DNA of 64,000 nt from Promicromonospora sukumoe (GCF_014137995.1 NZ_JACGWV010000001.1:124001-188000), one strand, 5' to 3'. Positions 45,414-54,891 are shown, numbered from the stretch's first letter. The notes: generated from the sequence alone by a model not told the origin. Program-made: numbers and translations.

Positions 45414-46076
45414 TCAGGGCCGCTCGCCGACCTCGCCGATCACGTCGACCATGCGCGCGCTGCCCTCGGCCAGGTCGTACTCCAGCCCGACGACGGCGCA
45501 CCGGCCCTCCTCGACCGCCTTGGCCAGCGCGGCCGAGTACCCGTGCAGCATCCCGACCGTGTGCTTCACGTGCTCACGGCGCAGCACGTCCTGGTCCGCC
45601 AGCGCGGCCATGGCCAGGGCCGGGTCGCCCGAGGTGATGCTCGCGATCGACGGGATCACGCGGTCCACGACGGCGCGCACGAAGCCCGGCGGCTGCTCGC
45701 CCGTGGCCAGGGTGTGCGCGGCGGCGGCGACCGCCCCGCAGGAGTCGTGCCCCAGGACCACCACGAGCGACGCGCCGAGCACCTCGACGCCGTACTCGAT
45801 CGAGCCGACCACGGTGGTGTCCACGACGTGGCCCGCGGTGCGGACCACGAACACGTCGCCCAGGCCCTGGTCGAAGATGATCTCCGCGGCCACACGGGAG
45901 TCCGAGCAGCCGAAGATCACCGTGTGCGGGTGCTGCGCGGCCTGCAGCTCGCGCCGCCGGTCGGCGTTCTGCGACGGGTGCGCGGGCACGTCGGCGACGA
46001 ACCGCTCGTTGCCCTCCCGCAGCCTCGTCCAGGCCTCGGTGGGGCTGAGCGGTGCGGTGGTCTCGGTCGTGCTCAC
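45414..46076 (-). CDS. Beta-carbonic anhydrase
   Basis: 220 residues; interconverts CO2 and bicarbonate. Zinc ligands and the catalytic dyad are present: C57-S-D59-S-R61 and H110-D-S-C113, with VVRTAGHVVD between. GTG start at 46076 overlaps the stop of the sugar-kinase gene (GTGA). Third gene of the xseB-kinase-anhydrase unit, an odd mixture held by four-base overlaps. Confidence 0.93.
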   Translation of the reverse strand: MSTTETTAPLSPTEAWTRLREGNERFVADVPAHPSQNADRRRELQAAQHPHTVIFGCSDSRVAAEIIFDQGLGDVFVVRTAGHVVDTTVVGSIEYGVEVLGASLVVVLGHDSCGAVAAAAHTLATGEQPPGFVRAVVDRVIPSIASITSGDPALAMAALADQDVLRREHVKHTVGMLHGYSAALAKAVEEGRCAVVGLEYDLAEGSARMVDVIGEVGERP

Positions 46077-46990
46077 AGGCCTACCTCCTGACGACGCGGC
46101 GGGTTGGCGCCCGCGCGGGAAACGGTGATCGCGGCGACGGCGACGCAGCGCTCCAGGAGCTGCCGCACCGTGTCCGCGTCGACGGCGTTCAGCGCGTCCC
46201 GCCGGGCGGCGCCCAGCAGGCCGTGCTCCCACAGGCCGTCGATCAGGGCGCCCATGAACGAGTCGCCGGCACCCACGGTGTCGACCACCTCGACGCGCGG
46301 GGCCACGGCCTCGACCTCCCCGGCGTCGGACACGGCCACCGCGCCCTTGCCGCCGAAGGTGACGACGACGAGCGCGGGCGTGCCGCGCTGCCAGTCGCGG
46401 GCGACGGCCACCGGGTCGGTGCCCGGGTAGAGCCAGGCCAGGTCCTCGTCGCTCACCTTGACCACGTCGGAGAGCTCCACCAGCGCCTCGACGCGCGGGC
46501 GCACGTCGTCGGGCGCGCCCATGATCGCCGGCCGCGCGTTCGGGTCGTACGTGGTGGTCGACGTGGCGCGCGCCGCGTCCAGGACCTGCCTGACCTGCGT
46601 GGCGCCCGGTTCGAGAATCGCCGCGATCGATCCGGCGTGGACCGCCAGCGTCTCCTCGCCGGCCGCCGTCGCCGGCGGAACCTGCCAGGTGAGGTCGAAC
46701 TCGTAGGTGGCCGAGCCGGACTCGTCCAGCGTGGCCACCGCGGTGCTGGTGCGCTCGGCGCCGTTGCTGCCCTCGACCGGCACGACCTGGGACTCGGCCA
46801 GCCAGCCGCGGACCAGGTCGCCGCGCGCGTCGGCCCCGAGCCACGTGGCGAGCCGCACCTCACGGCCCAGGCGGCCCAACGTCAGCGCGACGTTGGCGAC
46901 GCTGCCTCCGGGGTGTTCGGCGGAGGTGCCGTCGGGACGGTGCACCCCGTCCACTAGGGCCTCGCCCACGGCGAGGATGTGCTCGCTCAC
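46073..46990 (-). CDS. PfkB-family carbohydrate kinase (fructokinase-like)
   Basis: 305-residue ribokinase-fold kinase. PfkB marks: [15 protein letters not shown] near the N-terminus and the ATP-site/catalytic [18 protein letters not shown] (Asp base) near the C-terminus. [12 protein letters not shown] is typical of fructokinases, but the sugar is uncertain. GTG 46990 overlaps the xseB stop (GTGA), and its own stop overlaps the carbonic anhydrase start. Confidence 0.87.
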   Translation of the reverse strand: MSEHILAVGEALVDGVHRPDGTSAEHPGGSVANVALTLGRLGREVRLATWLGADARGDLVRGWLAESQVVPVEGSNGAERTSTAVATLDESGSATYEFDLTWQVPPATAAGEETLAVHAGSIAAILEPGATQVRQVLDAARATSTTTYDPNARPAIMGAPDDVRPRVEALVELSDVVKVSDEDLAWLYPGTDPVAVARDWQRGTPALVVVTFGGKGAVAVSDAGEVEAVAPRVEVVDTVGAGDSFMGALIDGLWEHGLLGAARRDALNAVDADTVRQLLERCVAVAAITVSRAGANPPRRQEVGL

Positions 46991-47259
46991 TCGGCCTCCT
47001 CCGGGGAGTCGGGCGTCGTCGTCGACGCGTTCTGCGCGGCGGCGAGGCGCTCGCGGGCGCCGTCGAGCCACTCCTGGCAGCGGGCGGCCAGGGCCTCACC
47101 ACGCTCCCAGAGCGCGAGGGATGCCTCCAGCGGTTCGCCGCCGGCCTCCAGCCGGCCGACGACCTGCACGAGCTCGTCGCGCGCCTGCTCGTAGCTGAGG
47201 GAGGCGACGTCGGGGGCCTTCACCGGGTCGCCTGCTTCGGTCGCAGCATCTGTACTCAC
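46987..47259 (-). CDS. xseB: Exodeoxyribonuclease VII small subunit
   Basis: 90 residues. The helical hairpin core [20 protein letters not shown] and [20 protein letters not shown] is diagnostic. Partner of XseA in single-strand DNA degradation. Usually next to xseA; here xseA is 6.3 kb away with seven or so unrelated genes between. First gene of a tight operon with a sugar kinase and a carbonic anhydrase. Confidence 0.92.
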   Translation of the reverse strand: MSTDAATEAGDPVKAPDVASLSYEQARDELVQVVGRLEAGGEPLEASLALWERGEALAARCQEWLDGARERLAAAQNASTTTPDSPEEAE

Positions 47260-47366
47260 GGGGAACAGTCAACAGCACACCGCCGACATCCGTGGTCCGC
47301 TGTCCACAGGTGCGGCGCCGGAATCAGTTTGGCCGGGACCGGTCCGGCATCGGACCATGGTGACCC

Positions 47367-48986
47367 ATGGGCCATCTTGAAGTCGCGCACGCCGAGTACC
47401 ACCTGCCGGACGGCCGGACCCTGCTGGGGGACGTCTCGTTCCGCGTGGGCGAGGGCAGCGCGACGGCGATCGTCGGCCCCAACGGCGCGGGCAAGACCAC
47501 GCTGCTGCGCTTGATCACGGGCGAGCTGGAGCCGCACGGCGGGTCCGTCGTCGTCAGCGGCGGGCTCGGCGTCATGCGCCAGTTCGTGGGGTCGGTGCGC
47601 GACGAGACCACCGTGCGCGACCTGCTGGTCTCCGTGTCCGACGCCCGCCTGCAGCAGGCGGCGCGCGCCGTCGACGAGGCCGAGCACGCGATGCTCACCG
47701 TCGACGACGAGGACGCGCAGATGGCGTACGCCCAGGCGCTGTCGGACTGGGCCGAGGTGCGCGGCTACGAGGCAGAGACCCTGTGGGACGTCTGCACCAT
47801 GGCCGCGCTCGGCGTGCCCTACGACCGGGCGCAGTTCCGCGAGGTGCGGACCATGTCGGGCGGTGAGCAGAAGCGGCTCGTGCTGGAGGCGCTGCTGCGC
47901 GGCACCGACGAGGTGCTGCTGCTCGACGAGCCGGACAACTACCTGGACGTGCCGGGCAAGCGCTGGCTGGAGGAGCAGCTCAAGACGACCCGCAAGACCG
48001 TGCTGTTCGTGTCGCACGACCGCGAGCTGCTCTCCACGGTGGCCGACCGCATCGTGTCGCTGGAGCCGGGCCCCGCAGGCGCCGACGCCTGGGTGCACGG
48101 CGGCGGGTTCGCCACGTTCCACGACGCGCGGCGCGAGCGGTTCGCGCGGTTCGAGGAGCTGCGCCGACGCTGGGACGAGAAGCACGCGCAGCTCAAGAAG
48201 CTCGTGCTGACCCTGCGCAACCAGGCCGCGAGCAGCCCCGACATGGCGTCGCGCTACCGGGCCGCGCAGACCCGGCTCAAGAAGTTCGAGGAGGTCGGCC
48301 CGCCGCCCGAGCCGCCGCGCGAGCAGGACATCACGATGCACCTGCGCGGCGGGCGCACCGGCCTGCGGGCCGTGACCTGCGAGGGGCTGGAGCTCACGGG
48401 GCTCATGAAGCCGTTCGACCTGGAGATCTTCTACGGCGAGCGGGTCGCGGTGCTGGGCTCGAACGGGTCGGGCAAGTCGCACTTCCTGCGCCTGCTCGCG
48501 GGCGGCGACGTCGCGCACTCGGGCTCGTGGAAGCTCGGCGCCCGGGTGGTCGCGGGGCACTTCGCGCAGACCCACGCGCACCCCGAGCTGTTCGGCCGCG
48601 CGCTGCTCGACATCCTGTGGGAGGACCACGCGCAGGACAAGGGCAAGGCGATGGCCCGCCTGCGGCGCTACGAGCTCACCGTGGCGGCCGAGCGGCCGTT
48701 CGACCGGCTGTCCGGCGGTCAGCAGGCGCGGTTCCAGATCCTGCTGCTGGAGCTCGCGGGCTCGACGGCGCTGCTGCTCGACGAGCCCACCGACAACCTC
48801 GACCTCGAGTCGGCCGAGGCGCTGCAGGAGGGCCTGGAGTCGTTCGACGGGACCGTGCTGGCCGTGACGCACGACCGCTGGTTCGCGCGGTCGTTCGACC
48901 GGTACCTGGTCTTCGGCTCCGACGGCATCGTGCGCGAGACGCCCGAGCCCGTCTGGGACGAGCGCCGGGTCGAGCGGGAGCGCTAG
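47367..48986 (+). CDS. ABC-F family ATPase
   Basis: 539-residue soluble protein with two ABC domains and no membrane part, as in ABC-F proteins, which act on the ribosome (translation factors or antibiotic protection). Domain 1: Walker A VGPNGAGKTTLLR, signature MSGGEQKRLVLEAL, Walker B LLLDEPDNYLD. Linker (about 240-300) is charged and helical. Domain 2: GSNGSGKSHFLR, LSGGQQARFQIL, LLLDEPTDNLD. The Asp in DNYLD/DNLD replaces the usual asparagine pattern slightly. Poor ribosome-binding site. Single gene; subfamily not determined. Confidence 0.9.
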   Translation: MGHLEVAHAEYHLPDGRTLLGDVSFRVGEGSATAIVGPNGAGKTTLLRLITGELEPHGGSVVVSGGLGVMRQFVGSVRDETTVRDLLVSVSDARLQQAARAVDEAEHAMLTVDDEDAQMAYAQALSDWAEVRGYEAETLWDVCTMAALGVPYDRAQFREVRTMSGGEQKRLVLEALLRGTDEVLLLDEPDNYLDVPGKRWLEEQLKTTRKTVLFVSHDRELLSTVADRIVSLEPGPAGADAWVHGGGFATFHDARRERFARFEELRRRWDEKHAQLKKLVLTLRNQAASSPDMASRYRAAQTRLKKFEEVGPPPEPPREQDITMHLRGGRTGLRAVTCEGLELTGLMKPFDLEIFYGERVAVLGSNGSGKSHFLRLLAGGDVAHSGSWKLGARVVAGHFAQTHAHPELFGRALLDILWEDHAQDKGKAMARLRRYELTVAAERPFDRLSGGQQARFQILLLELAGSTALLLDEPTDNLDLESAEALQEGLESFDGTVLAVTHDRWFARSFDRYLVFGSDGIVRETPEPVWDERRVERER

Positions 48987-48998
48987 CCGGGCGCCCGC

Positions 48999-49616
48999 TC
49001 AGTCGGCGGGGCGGACCCCGTGCTCGGCGAGCCGCTCCACGAGCGCGTCGTGGCCCTCGTCGAGGTGCCAGTGCACCGCGGCCATCCCGGTGGACCGGGC
49101 GCCGGCCACGTTGGCCGCGTGGTCGTCGACGAAGAGGATCTCGGCGGGCCCGGCGCCGATCCGGGTGGCCGCCTTCTCGAAGAAGCCCGGGTCCGGCTTC
49201 GCGACACCGAGGTCGCAGGAGTACAGGCGCACGTCGAACAGCTCCTCGTACCCGAGCTCCGCACGCATGTAGTCGGCCCGGCGGCGCACCTGGTTGGTCC
49301 CGAGGTGGATGCCGTAGCCGGCCGCGCGCAGGCGCCGGACCAGGTCGAACGACGGCGCCGACAGCTCGGTGTTCTGCCACACCGCCGCGTAGAGGTCGGC
49401 GGCCGCGACGTCGAGACCCTGCTCCCGCAGCACCTGCGCGAGCACCGGCAGGAAGTCCTCGTCACCGGCCAGGAGCGGCCGCTCGCGCTCGGACGCCTCG
49501 TCCAGCACGGGGCGCGCGTGCTCGCCCAGCAGCGGCTCGGCGGCGGCGTAGAAGCCGCCGCGGATCTCCTGGAGCACTCCGTCGGCGTCGAACAGGACAT
49601 GTCGGATGGTCGCCAC
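48999..49616 (-). CDS. HAD-family hydrolase
   Basis: 205-residue haloacid dehalogenase-like phosphatase. Motif I is D10-A-D12-G-V, motif II T-N in HLGTNQVRR, motif III K in GVAKPDPGFF, motif IV VDDHAAN. A helical cap lies between motifs I and II (about 15-85). Substrate unknown; sequence type resembles small sugar-phosphate or nucleotide phosphatases. Confidence 0.87.
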   Translation of the reverse strand: MATIRHVLFDADGVLQEIRGGFYAAAEPLLGEHARPVLDEASERERPLLAGDEDFLPVLAQVLREQGLDVAAADLYAAVWQNTELSAPSFDLVRRLRAAGYGIHLGTNQVRRRADYMRAELGYEELFDVRLYSCDLGVAKPDPGFFEKAATRIGAGPAEILFVDDHAANVAGARSTGMAAVHWHLDEGHDALVERLAEHGVRPAD

Positions 49617-49659
49617 GAGCGAACCGTAGCAACCCCGCCCGGGCGCTTGGTGCGGCGTC

Positions 49660-49686
49660 TGTCACAGATCCGGGGGGCTCCCGGTC
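49660..49686 (+). promoter_or_regulatory. ECF41-type promoter of the NmrA-type oxidoreductase
   Basis: TGTCACA (49660-49666), 16-base spacer, GGTC (49683-49686). ECF41 sigma factors are reported to use TGTCACA-N16-CGTC, so the -35 is exact and the -10 matches three of four. The sigma gene itself has no such site upstream. Confidence 0.65.
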
Positions 49687-49754
49687 GAACACACGACGGG
49701 CCGCCCGGCCCGTCGCGCGAACGACGCGAACGACGCGAACCAAAGGAGCACACC

Positions 49755-50498
49755 ATGAAGATCGTGGTCATCGGCGGCACGGGCCTCGTCGGCAGCCAGG
49801 TCGTCAAGAACCTGACGGCGCACGGGCACGAGGCGGTCGCAGCGGCGCCGCAGACCGGCGTCAACACCCTGACGGGCGAGGGCCTGGACGAGGTCCTCGA
49901 AGGAGCGCAGGTCGTGGTCGACCTCAGCAACTCGCCCTCGTTCGCGGAGGAGGACGTCACCAGCTTCTTCCGTACCTCGACGACGAACGTCCTCGAGGCC
50001 GAGAAGAGGGCCGGCGTGCAGCACCACGTGATCCTCTCGATCGTGGGCGCCGACGGCATCGACTCCGGCTACATGCGCGCCAAGGTGCTGCAGGAGGACC
50101 TGGTCAAGGCCTCCGGCGCGGGCTGGTCGATCATCCGGTCCACCCAGTTCTTCGAGTTCCTCGCGTCGATCGCCGACACGGGGACCGTCGACGGCGTCGT
50201 GCACATCGCGCCCGTCCGCTTCCAGCCGATCGCCTCGGCCGACGTCGCGAAGTTCGTCGGCCGCACCGCCGCGGGCACGCCGCTCGGCGCGACCATCGAG
50301 ATCGCCGGACCGGAGACCTTCGGGTTCGACGAGATCGTGCGCAAGCATCTCGCCACGAAGGACGACACCCGCGAGGTCGTCGCCGACCCGAGCGCGACCT
50401 ACTTCGGGGCGGAGCTCAAGGACGCCGAGCTCGTACCCGCCGGCGAGGCCCAGCTCGGCGAGATCAGCTACGACCAGTGGCGGGCGGCTCAGGCGTAG
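49755..50498 (+). CDS. NmrA-type NAD(P)-binding oxidoreductase/epimerase-like protein
   Basis: 247-residue atypical SDR. Cofactor motif G7-G-T-G-L-V-G13 at the N-terminus; YMRAKVLQEDLVKAS holds the Lys region, but the classical Tyr-x-x-x-Lys is altered. AAAGGAGCA precedes the ATG. Its 3' end overlaps the convergent ECF41 sigma gene by 35 bases, and its promoter fits that sigma factor, so it is the expected target (carboxymuconolactone decarboxylase/oxidoreductase/epimerase class). Substrate unknown. Confidence 0.88.
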   Translation: MKIVVIGGTGLVGSQVVKNLTAHGHEAVAAAPQTGVNTLTGEGLDEVLEGAQVVVDLSNSPSFAEEDVTSFFRTSTTNVLEAEKRAGVQHHVILSIVGADGIDSGYMRAKVLQEDLVKASGAGWSIIRSTQFFEFLASIADTGTVDGVVHIAPVRFQPIASADVAKFVGRTAAGTPLGATIEIAGPETFGFDEIVRKHLATKDDTREVVADPSATYFGAELKDAELVPAGEAQLGEISYDQWRAAQA

Positions 50499-51420
50499 CC
50501 TCCCCGACGCCGGCCTCCGGCGCGGCCTGGTCCGCCCAGGCCCGCCGGAGCGGTTCGGTCTTGTCGGGGTTCATCTGCCACATCAGCTCCTGCACGCCCT
50601 CGCCGGACACCGTGACGGACAGGACGCCGACCAGCTCGCCGTCCCGCTCCATCGCGAAGCCCTCGGTGCCGTTGACCTCGATCGGGCGCGTGGTGATGCC
50701 CGCCCAGAAGATCTCCGCGAACGACGACAGGACACGGGCCACCTTGTTCCGGCCCCGGACCGCGACGCGGGCCACGTGCTTGGCACGGCCGTTGCTGTCG
50801 GCGCGGGTCACGACGTCCTCGGCGAGCAGCTTCTCCAGCCGGGCGACGTCGCCCACCCGGGCCGCGGCGAGGAACGCCTCCAGCAGGTCACGGCGGGCCG
50901 TGTCGCTCACCGTGTTCTTCCGCTCGGAGGCGAGGTGCTTGCGGGCCCGGCTCACGAGCTGGCGGGTCGCGGTGGGGGAGACACCCACGATCTGGGCGAT
51001 CTCCGGGTACCCGTAGTCGAACGCCTCGCGCAGCACGTACGCGGCGCGCTCCGTGGGGGTGAGCCGTTCGAGCAGCACCAGCACGGCCGTGTCCAGGGCC
51101 TCCGCACGTTCCGCGCCCAGCGTCGGGTCGGCGCTCGTGTCCACCGGCTCGGGCAGCCACGGACCGATGTACGTCTCCCGCCGCGACCGCGCGCTCTGCA
51201 GCACGTTGATCGCCAGCCGGGTCGCCGCCGTCGTCAGGAACGCCTGCGGGTTGATCACGGCGGACCGGTCCGTCGTCTGCCACCGCACCCAGGTCTCCTG
51301 CACCACGTCCTCGGCCTCCGCCGCGGACCCGAGCATGCGGTACGCGATGCCGAACAGCCGCCTCCTGGACGACGAGAAGACGTCCGCGGCGTCGTCGAGC
51401 GTGCCCACATCGCTGGTCAT
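50464..51420 (-). CDS. ECF41-family RNA polymerase sigma factor with SnoaL-like C-terminus
   Basis: 318 residues. Sigma region 2 (about 14-80, LFGIAYRMLGSAAEAEDVVQ) and region 4 (about 115-168, LLERLTPTERAAYVLREAF) are joined by a linker with the ECF41 motif W88-L-P-E-P92; a SnoaL-like domain (about 178-318) carries DSNGR (208-212, cf. DGGGR) and NPDK (284-287). In ECF41 this C-terminal extension modulates activity in place of an anti-sigma factor (family knowledge). ATG 51420 has AGGAGAG; the longer frame is rejected. Paired with the overlapping oxidoreductase gene. Confidence 0.9.
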   Translation of the reverse strand: MTSDVGTLDDAADVFSSSRRRLFGIAYRMLGSAAEAEDVVQETWVRWQTTDRSAVINPQAFLTTAATRLAINVLQSARSRRETYIGPWLPEPVDTSADPTLGAERAEALDTAVLVLLERLTPTERAAYVLREAFDYGYPEIAQIVGVSPTATRQLVSRARKHLASERKNTVSDTARRDLLEAFLAAARVGDVARLEKLLAEDVVTRADSNGRAKHVARVAVRGRNKVARVLSSFAEIFWAGITTRPIEVNGTEGFAMERDGELVGVLSVTVSGEGVQELMWQMNPDKTEPLRRAWADQAAPEAGVGEATPEPPATGRS

Positions 51421-51574
51421 CGTGCTCTCCTGGGGTAGCGCAGATCTCCCGGGGGAGACACCGGTCGTACACGCGCGGCCGGTGACTCCTCCGGTCGCGC
51501 GCCTCGATACCTCCCCGACCGTACGCGAACGAATGGCCTTGGGCGGGGTCCGACCGTGGGTGAACATTGTTGCC

Positions 51575-52324
51575 ATGACCACACCCGACCCGATCTTCGT
51601 GGACCCCCGCCTCGCGCGCCTCTACGACGCCTTCGACGACGACCGCGGCGACCTCGACCTGTACGCCGGCCTCGCCGAGCGGCTGGGCGCCCGCACCGTG
51701 GTCGACGTCGGCTGCGGCACCGGGGTGCTCGCCCTGCTGCTGGCCGGTCGCGGACTGGAGGTGACCGGCGTCGACCCCGCCGCCGCCTCCCTGGAGGTGG
51801 CCCGCCGAAAACCCGGCGCCGACGCCGTCACCTGGGTCGAGGGCGGGGCCGACGCCGTCGCCGGGCTGGGCCTCGCCGCCGACCTCGCCACCATGACCGG
51901 CAACGTCGCCCAGGTCTTCACCGGCGACGACGACTGGGCGCGGGCGCTCGCGGCGGTCCACGACGCGCTCCGGCCGGGCGGCGTGCTCGTCTTCGAGACC
52001 CGCGTCCCGGCCCGGCAGGCCTGGCTCTCCTGGACGCGCGAGCACCGGTCGGCCAGCCGCACCATCCCCGGCGTCGGCGAGGTCGAGTCGTGGAGCGACC
52101 TCCTCGAGGTCGACCTCCCGCTGGTCACCTTCCAGAGCTCCTACCGCTTCCCGCCCGGCCTCCTGCCCGACGGCGACGTGGTCACCTCGGTCTCGACGCT
52201 GCGGTTCCGGGAGCGCGACGAGGTGGAGGCGTCGCTGGCCGACGCCGGGTTCACGGTCGAGGAGGTGCTGGACGCGCCGGACCGGCCGGGTCTGGAGTGG
52301 GTGTTCGTGGCCCGGCGGGCGTGA
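51575..52324 (+). CDS. SAM-dependent class I methyltransferase
   Basis: 249 residues. Motif I V-V-D-V-G-C-G-T-G (about 42-50), acidic end of strand 2 in GVDPAAAS, and MTGNVAQVF plus LRPGGVLVFETR as later strands. No other domain. Substrate not identifiable. A -10-like element is not clear; the gene starts 155 bases from the divergent ECF41 gene. Confidence 0.85.
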   Translation: MTTPDPIFVDPRLARLYDAFDDDRGDLDLYAGLAERLGARTVVDVGCGTGVLALLLAGRGLEVTGVDPAAASLEVARRKPGADAVTWVEGGADAVAGLGLAADLATMTGNVAQVFTGDDDWARALAAVHDALRPGGVLVFETRVPARQAWLSWTREHRSASRTIPGVGEVESWSDLLEVDLPLVTFQSSYRFPPGLLPDGDVVTSVSTLRFRERDEVEASLADAGFTVEEVLDAPDRPGLEWVFVARRA

Positions 52325-52342
52325 GCCGAGCCGGGCCCCGGG

Positions 52343-53485
52343 TCAGGTGAGGCTCGCGAAGAAGGCGCGGATGTCCGCCGCCAGGATCTCCGGCTCCTCC
52401 ATCGCCGGGAAGTGCCCGCCCACGGCGTGCTCGCTCCAGTGGCTGACGGCGTTCCACGGGTCCAGGGCGCGGCGCATCAGCGGGTGCGTGTCGAAGACGA
52501 TCCAGGCGGCGGGCACGCCCGACGGCGCGATCCAGTCGAGGCCGGAGTGCTCCGACTCCCAGTAGAACTGTGCGCTGGAGGCGCCGCTGCGGGTGAACCA
52601 GTACAGGCTCACGTTCGTCAGGAGCTGGTCGCGGTCGACCGACTCGTCCGGGGTCGGGAGCGCGGGGTTGGTCCAGGTCTGGAACTTCTCGGCGATCCAC
52701 GCGAGCTGGCCCACGGGGGAGTCGACCAGGGCCGCGCCGATCGTGTCGGGGCGGTGGTTCTGTATCTCGAAGTAGCCGCGCTCGGCCACGTCCTTGGCGC
52801 GGATCGCCTCGATCTGCGCGATCTCGTCGTCGGACAGCCCCTCGGGGTAGGGGAACTTGTCGCCGACCATGCCGAGCGACCGGCCGTCGCTGCCGACGTG
52901 GGTGCCGATGACGCGCTCCGGGTAGAGCGCGGCGAGCCGGCCTGTGGTGCCCGCGCCGATGTCGGTGCCGTGCGCGGCGAACCGCTCGTACCCGAGCCGG
53001 GTCATGATCTCGGCGTACGCCTCGGTGGTGCGGGCCAGGTCCCAGCCGGTGCCCGACAGCGGCGTCGAGAACCCGAAGCCCGGCAGCGACGGGATGACCA
53101 CGTGGAACGCGTCGGTGAGCAGCGGGATCAGCCGCTGGTACTCCACGAACGAGCCCGGCCAGCCGTGGCTGAGGATCAGCGGCGTGGCGTCCGGGTTCGC
53201 CGAGCGCGCGTGCACCACGTGGAACGTCTGGCCGTCGACGACGGTGGTGACCTGCTCGTACGCGTTGAGCGCCGCCTCCTGGGCGCGCCAGTCGAACCCG
53301 TCGCGCCAGTACTCGGCGAGCTCCGTCAGGTACGCCTGCGGGATGCCGCGGCTGAAGTCCGTCCGGTCGTCCCGCCCGGGCACCGGGAGGGGCCGGCGCG
53401 TGCGGGCGAGCCGGTCGTGCAGGTCGTCGAGATCGGCCTGCGGTACGGCGATGCGGAACGGGGTGAGTGCGGTGTTCTCGGTCAT
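52343..53485 (-). CDS. Epoxide hydrolase (EHN-domain alpha/beta hydrolase)
   Basis: 380 residues. N-terminal epoxide-hydrolase domain (about 8-105: FRIAVPQADLDDLHDRLART) followed by the hydrolase core: oxyanion H107-G-W-P110, nucleophile D175 in HGTDIGAG, and catalytic histidine in GGHFPAMEEPE near the C-terminus. Acts on epoxides of unknown origin; the family is common in actinobacteria. No signal peptide. Monocistronic; ends 18 bases from the convergent methyltransferase gene. Confidence 0.9.
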   Translation of the reverse strand: MTENTALTPFRIAVPQADLDDLHDRLARTRRPLPVPGRDDRTDFSRGIPQAYLTELAEYWRDGFDWRAQEAALNAYEQVTTVVDGQTFHVVHARSANPDATPLILSHGWPGSFVEYQRLIPLLTDAFHVVIPSLPGFGFSTPLSGTGWDLARTTEAYAEIMTRLGYERFAAHGTDIGAGTTGRLAALYPERVIGTHVGSDGRSLGMVGDKFPYPEGLSDDEIAQIEAIRAKDVAERGYFEIQNHRPDTIGAALVDSPVGQLAWIAEKFQTWTNPALPTPDESVDRDQLLTNVSLYWFTRSGASSAQFYWESEHSGLDWIAPSGVPAAWIVFDTHPLMRRALDPWNAVSHWSEHAVGGHFPAMEEPEILAADIRAFFASLT

Positions 53486-53565
53486 GACAGCTACCTTTCC
53501 AGGAGAGGCGGACAGCTTCTGGCCTCTTCTCCGACCGTCTCCCGGACCTCGTCCCGGGGCCGGAT

Positions 53566-54828
53566 CTAGGCCCTCGTCGCGGTGACCTCCGCGTCCAGCG
53601 CGCCCTCGGCGAGGCGCACGTGGAGGCCGGCGCCGACCTCGACGTCGTCGGGGTGCCGCACCACGTGGCCGTCCGCCCGCTGCACGACGGCGTAGCCACG
53701 CTCCAGCGTCGAGGCCGGTGACAGCGCCCTGACCTGGGCGCCGAGCCGGCCGATCTCGCCGCCGGCGCGCAGGAGCAGCGCGTCGAGGGCGTGCCGGGCG
53801 TGCCGGACCGCCTGGCGGACGTCCCGCTCGCGCGACTCCAGCATGGTCTGCGGCACGGCGAGCACCGGCCGCGAGCGGACGCCGTCGAGCCCGCGCTGCT
53901 CGCGGTCCAGCATCGACGCGACCGCGCCGCGCATCCGCGAGCGGGCCTGGGTGAGCCGGAGCCGCTCCTCGGAGACGTCGGGCACGATGCGCTTGGCGGC
54001 GTCGGTGGGGGTGGAGGCGCGGTAGTCGGCGACCAGGTCGAGCAGCGGTGCGTCGGTCTCGTGGCCGATCGCGCTGACCAGGGGCGTTCGGGCCTGCGCG
54101 ACGGCGCGCACCAGCGCCTCGTTGCTGAACGGCAGCAGGTCCTCGACCGAGCCGCCGCCGCGGGCCACGACGATGACGTCGACCCGCGGGTCCTGGTCGA
54201 GCTCTGCGACCGCGGCCGACACCTCGCGCACGGCGTTGACGCCCTGCACGGCGACCTCGCGGATCTCGAACCGCACCTGGGGCCAGCGCGCCCGGGCGTT
54301 GACGACGACGTCGTGCTCCGCCTTGGACTCGCGCCCGCACACCAGCCCCACGACGGCGGGCAGGAACGGCAGGCTGCGCTTGCGGGAGGCGTCGAACAGG
54401 CCCTCGGCCGCGAGGACCTTCTTCAGGGCCTCGATGCGGGCCAGCAGCTCGCCCACGCCCACGGCCTTGATCTCGTTGGCCTGCATCTGCAGCGTGCCGC
54501 GCTTGGTCCAGAAGACGGGCTTGGCGTGCACCACCACGTGGTCGCCCTCGGCGGGGGGCTGCGCCAGGGTGCCGAGGACGCGCGAGAAGATCGTCACGGG
54601 CAGCGACGCGTCGGCGTCCGTGTCGCGCAGTGTCAGCCACTGCATGCCGGAGCCGGGCCGCAGGTTGAACTGCACCACCTGGCCCTCGACCCAGACCGGC
54701 GGCATCTTGTCGATGTAGCCCTTGATCTTCTCCGAGAGCACGCGCACCGGCCAGGGGCTGGTGGGCGTGGTGTCGAGCGCCTTGCGGGGGAGCTCGGTCG
54801 GGAGGGCCTGCTGGGTGGGTTCCGTCAC
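53566..54828 (-). CDS. xseA: Exodeoxyribonuclease VII large subunit
   Basis: 420 residues; degrades single-stranded DNA with XseB. N-terminal OB fold (VRVLSEKIKGYIDKMPPVWV, then GQVVQFN), central catalytic domain with VGLVCGRESKAEHDV, VDVIVVARGGGSVEDLLPF and ETDAPLLDLVADYRASTPTDAA, then a long helical part and C-terminal RALSPASTLERGYAVV. GTG 54828. Divergent from ispH, 63 bases apart, the usual actinobacterial order, but xseB is displaced to 46987. Confidence 0.95.
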   Translation of the reverse strand: MTEPTQQALPTELPRKALDTTPTSPWPVRVLSEKIKGYIDKMPPVWVEGQVVQFNLRPGSGMQWLTLRDTDADASLPVTIFSRVLGTLAQPPAEGDHVVVHAKPVFWTKRGTLQMQANEIKAVGVGELLARIEALKKVLAAEGLFDASRKRSLPFLPAVVGLVCGRESKAEHDVVVNARARWPQVRFEIREVAVQGVNAVREVSAAVAELDQDPRVDVIVVARGGGSVEDLLPFSNEALVRAVAQARTPLVSAIGHETDAPLLDLVADYRASTPTDAAKRIVPDVSEERLRLTQARSRMRGAVASMLDREQRGLDGVRSRPVLAVPQTMLESRERDVRQAVRHARHALDALLLRAGGEIGRLGAQVRALSPASTLERGYAVVQRADGHVVRHPDDVEVGAGLHVRLAEGALDAEVTATRA

Positions 54829-54879
54829 GTGTCCAACCCTGCCACCCACCACCGACACAAGCCCTCCGCACACCGCCCC

Positions 54880-54885
54880 TAGACT
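54880..54885 (+). promoter_or_regulatory. -10 element of ispH, predicted leaderless
   Basis: TAGACT ends six bases before the GTG of ispH; no ribosome-binding site lies between. Confidence 0.55.
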
Positions 54886-54891
54886 GCACCT

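Noticed and set aside
49712..49740. Tandem 9-base repeats (GACGCGAAC) before the NmrA-type gene
   Set aside because: Three short copies only, in a leader; likely slippage and without symmetry.
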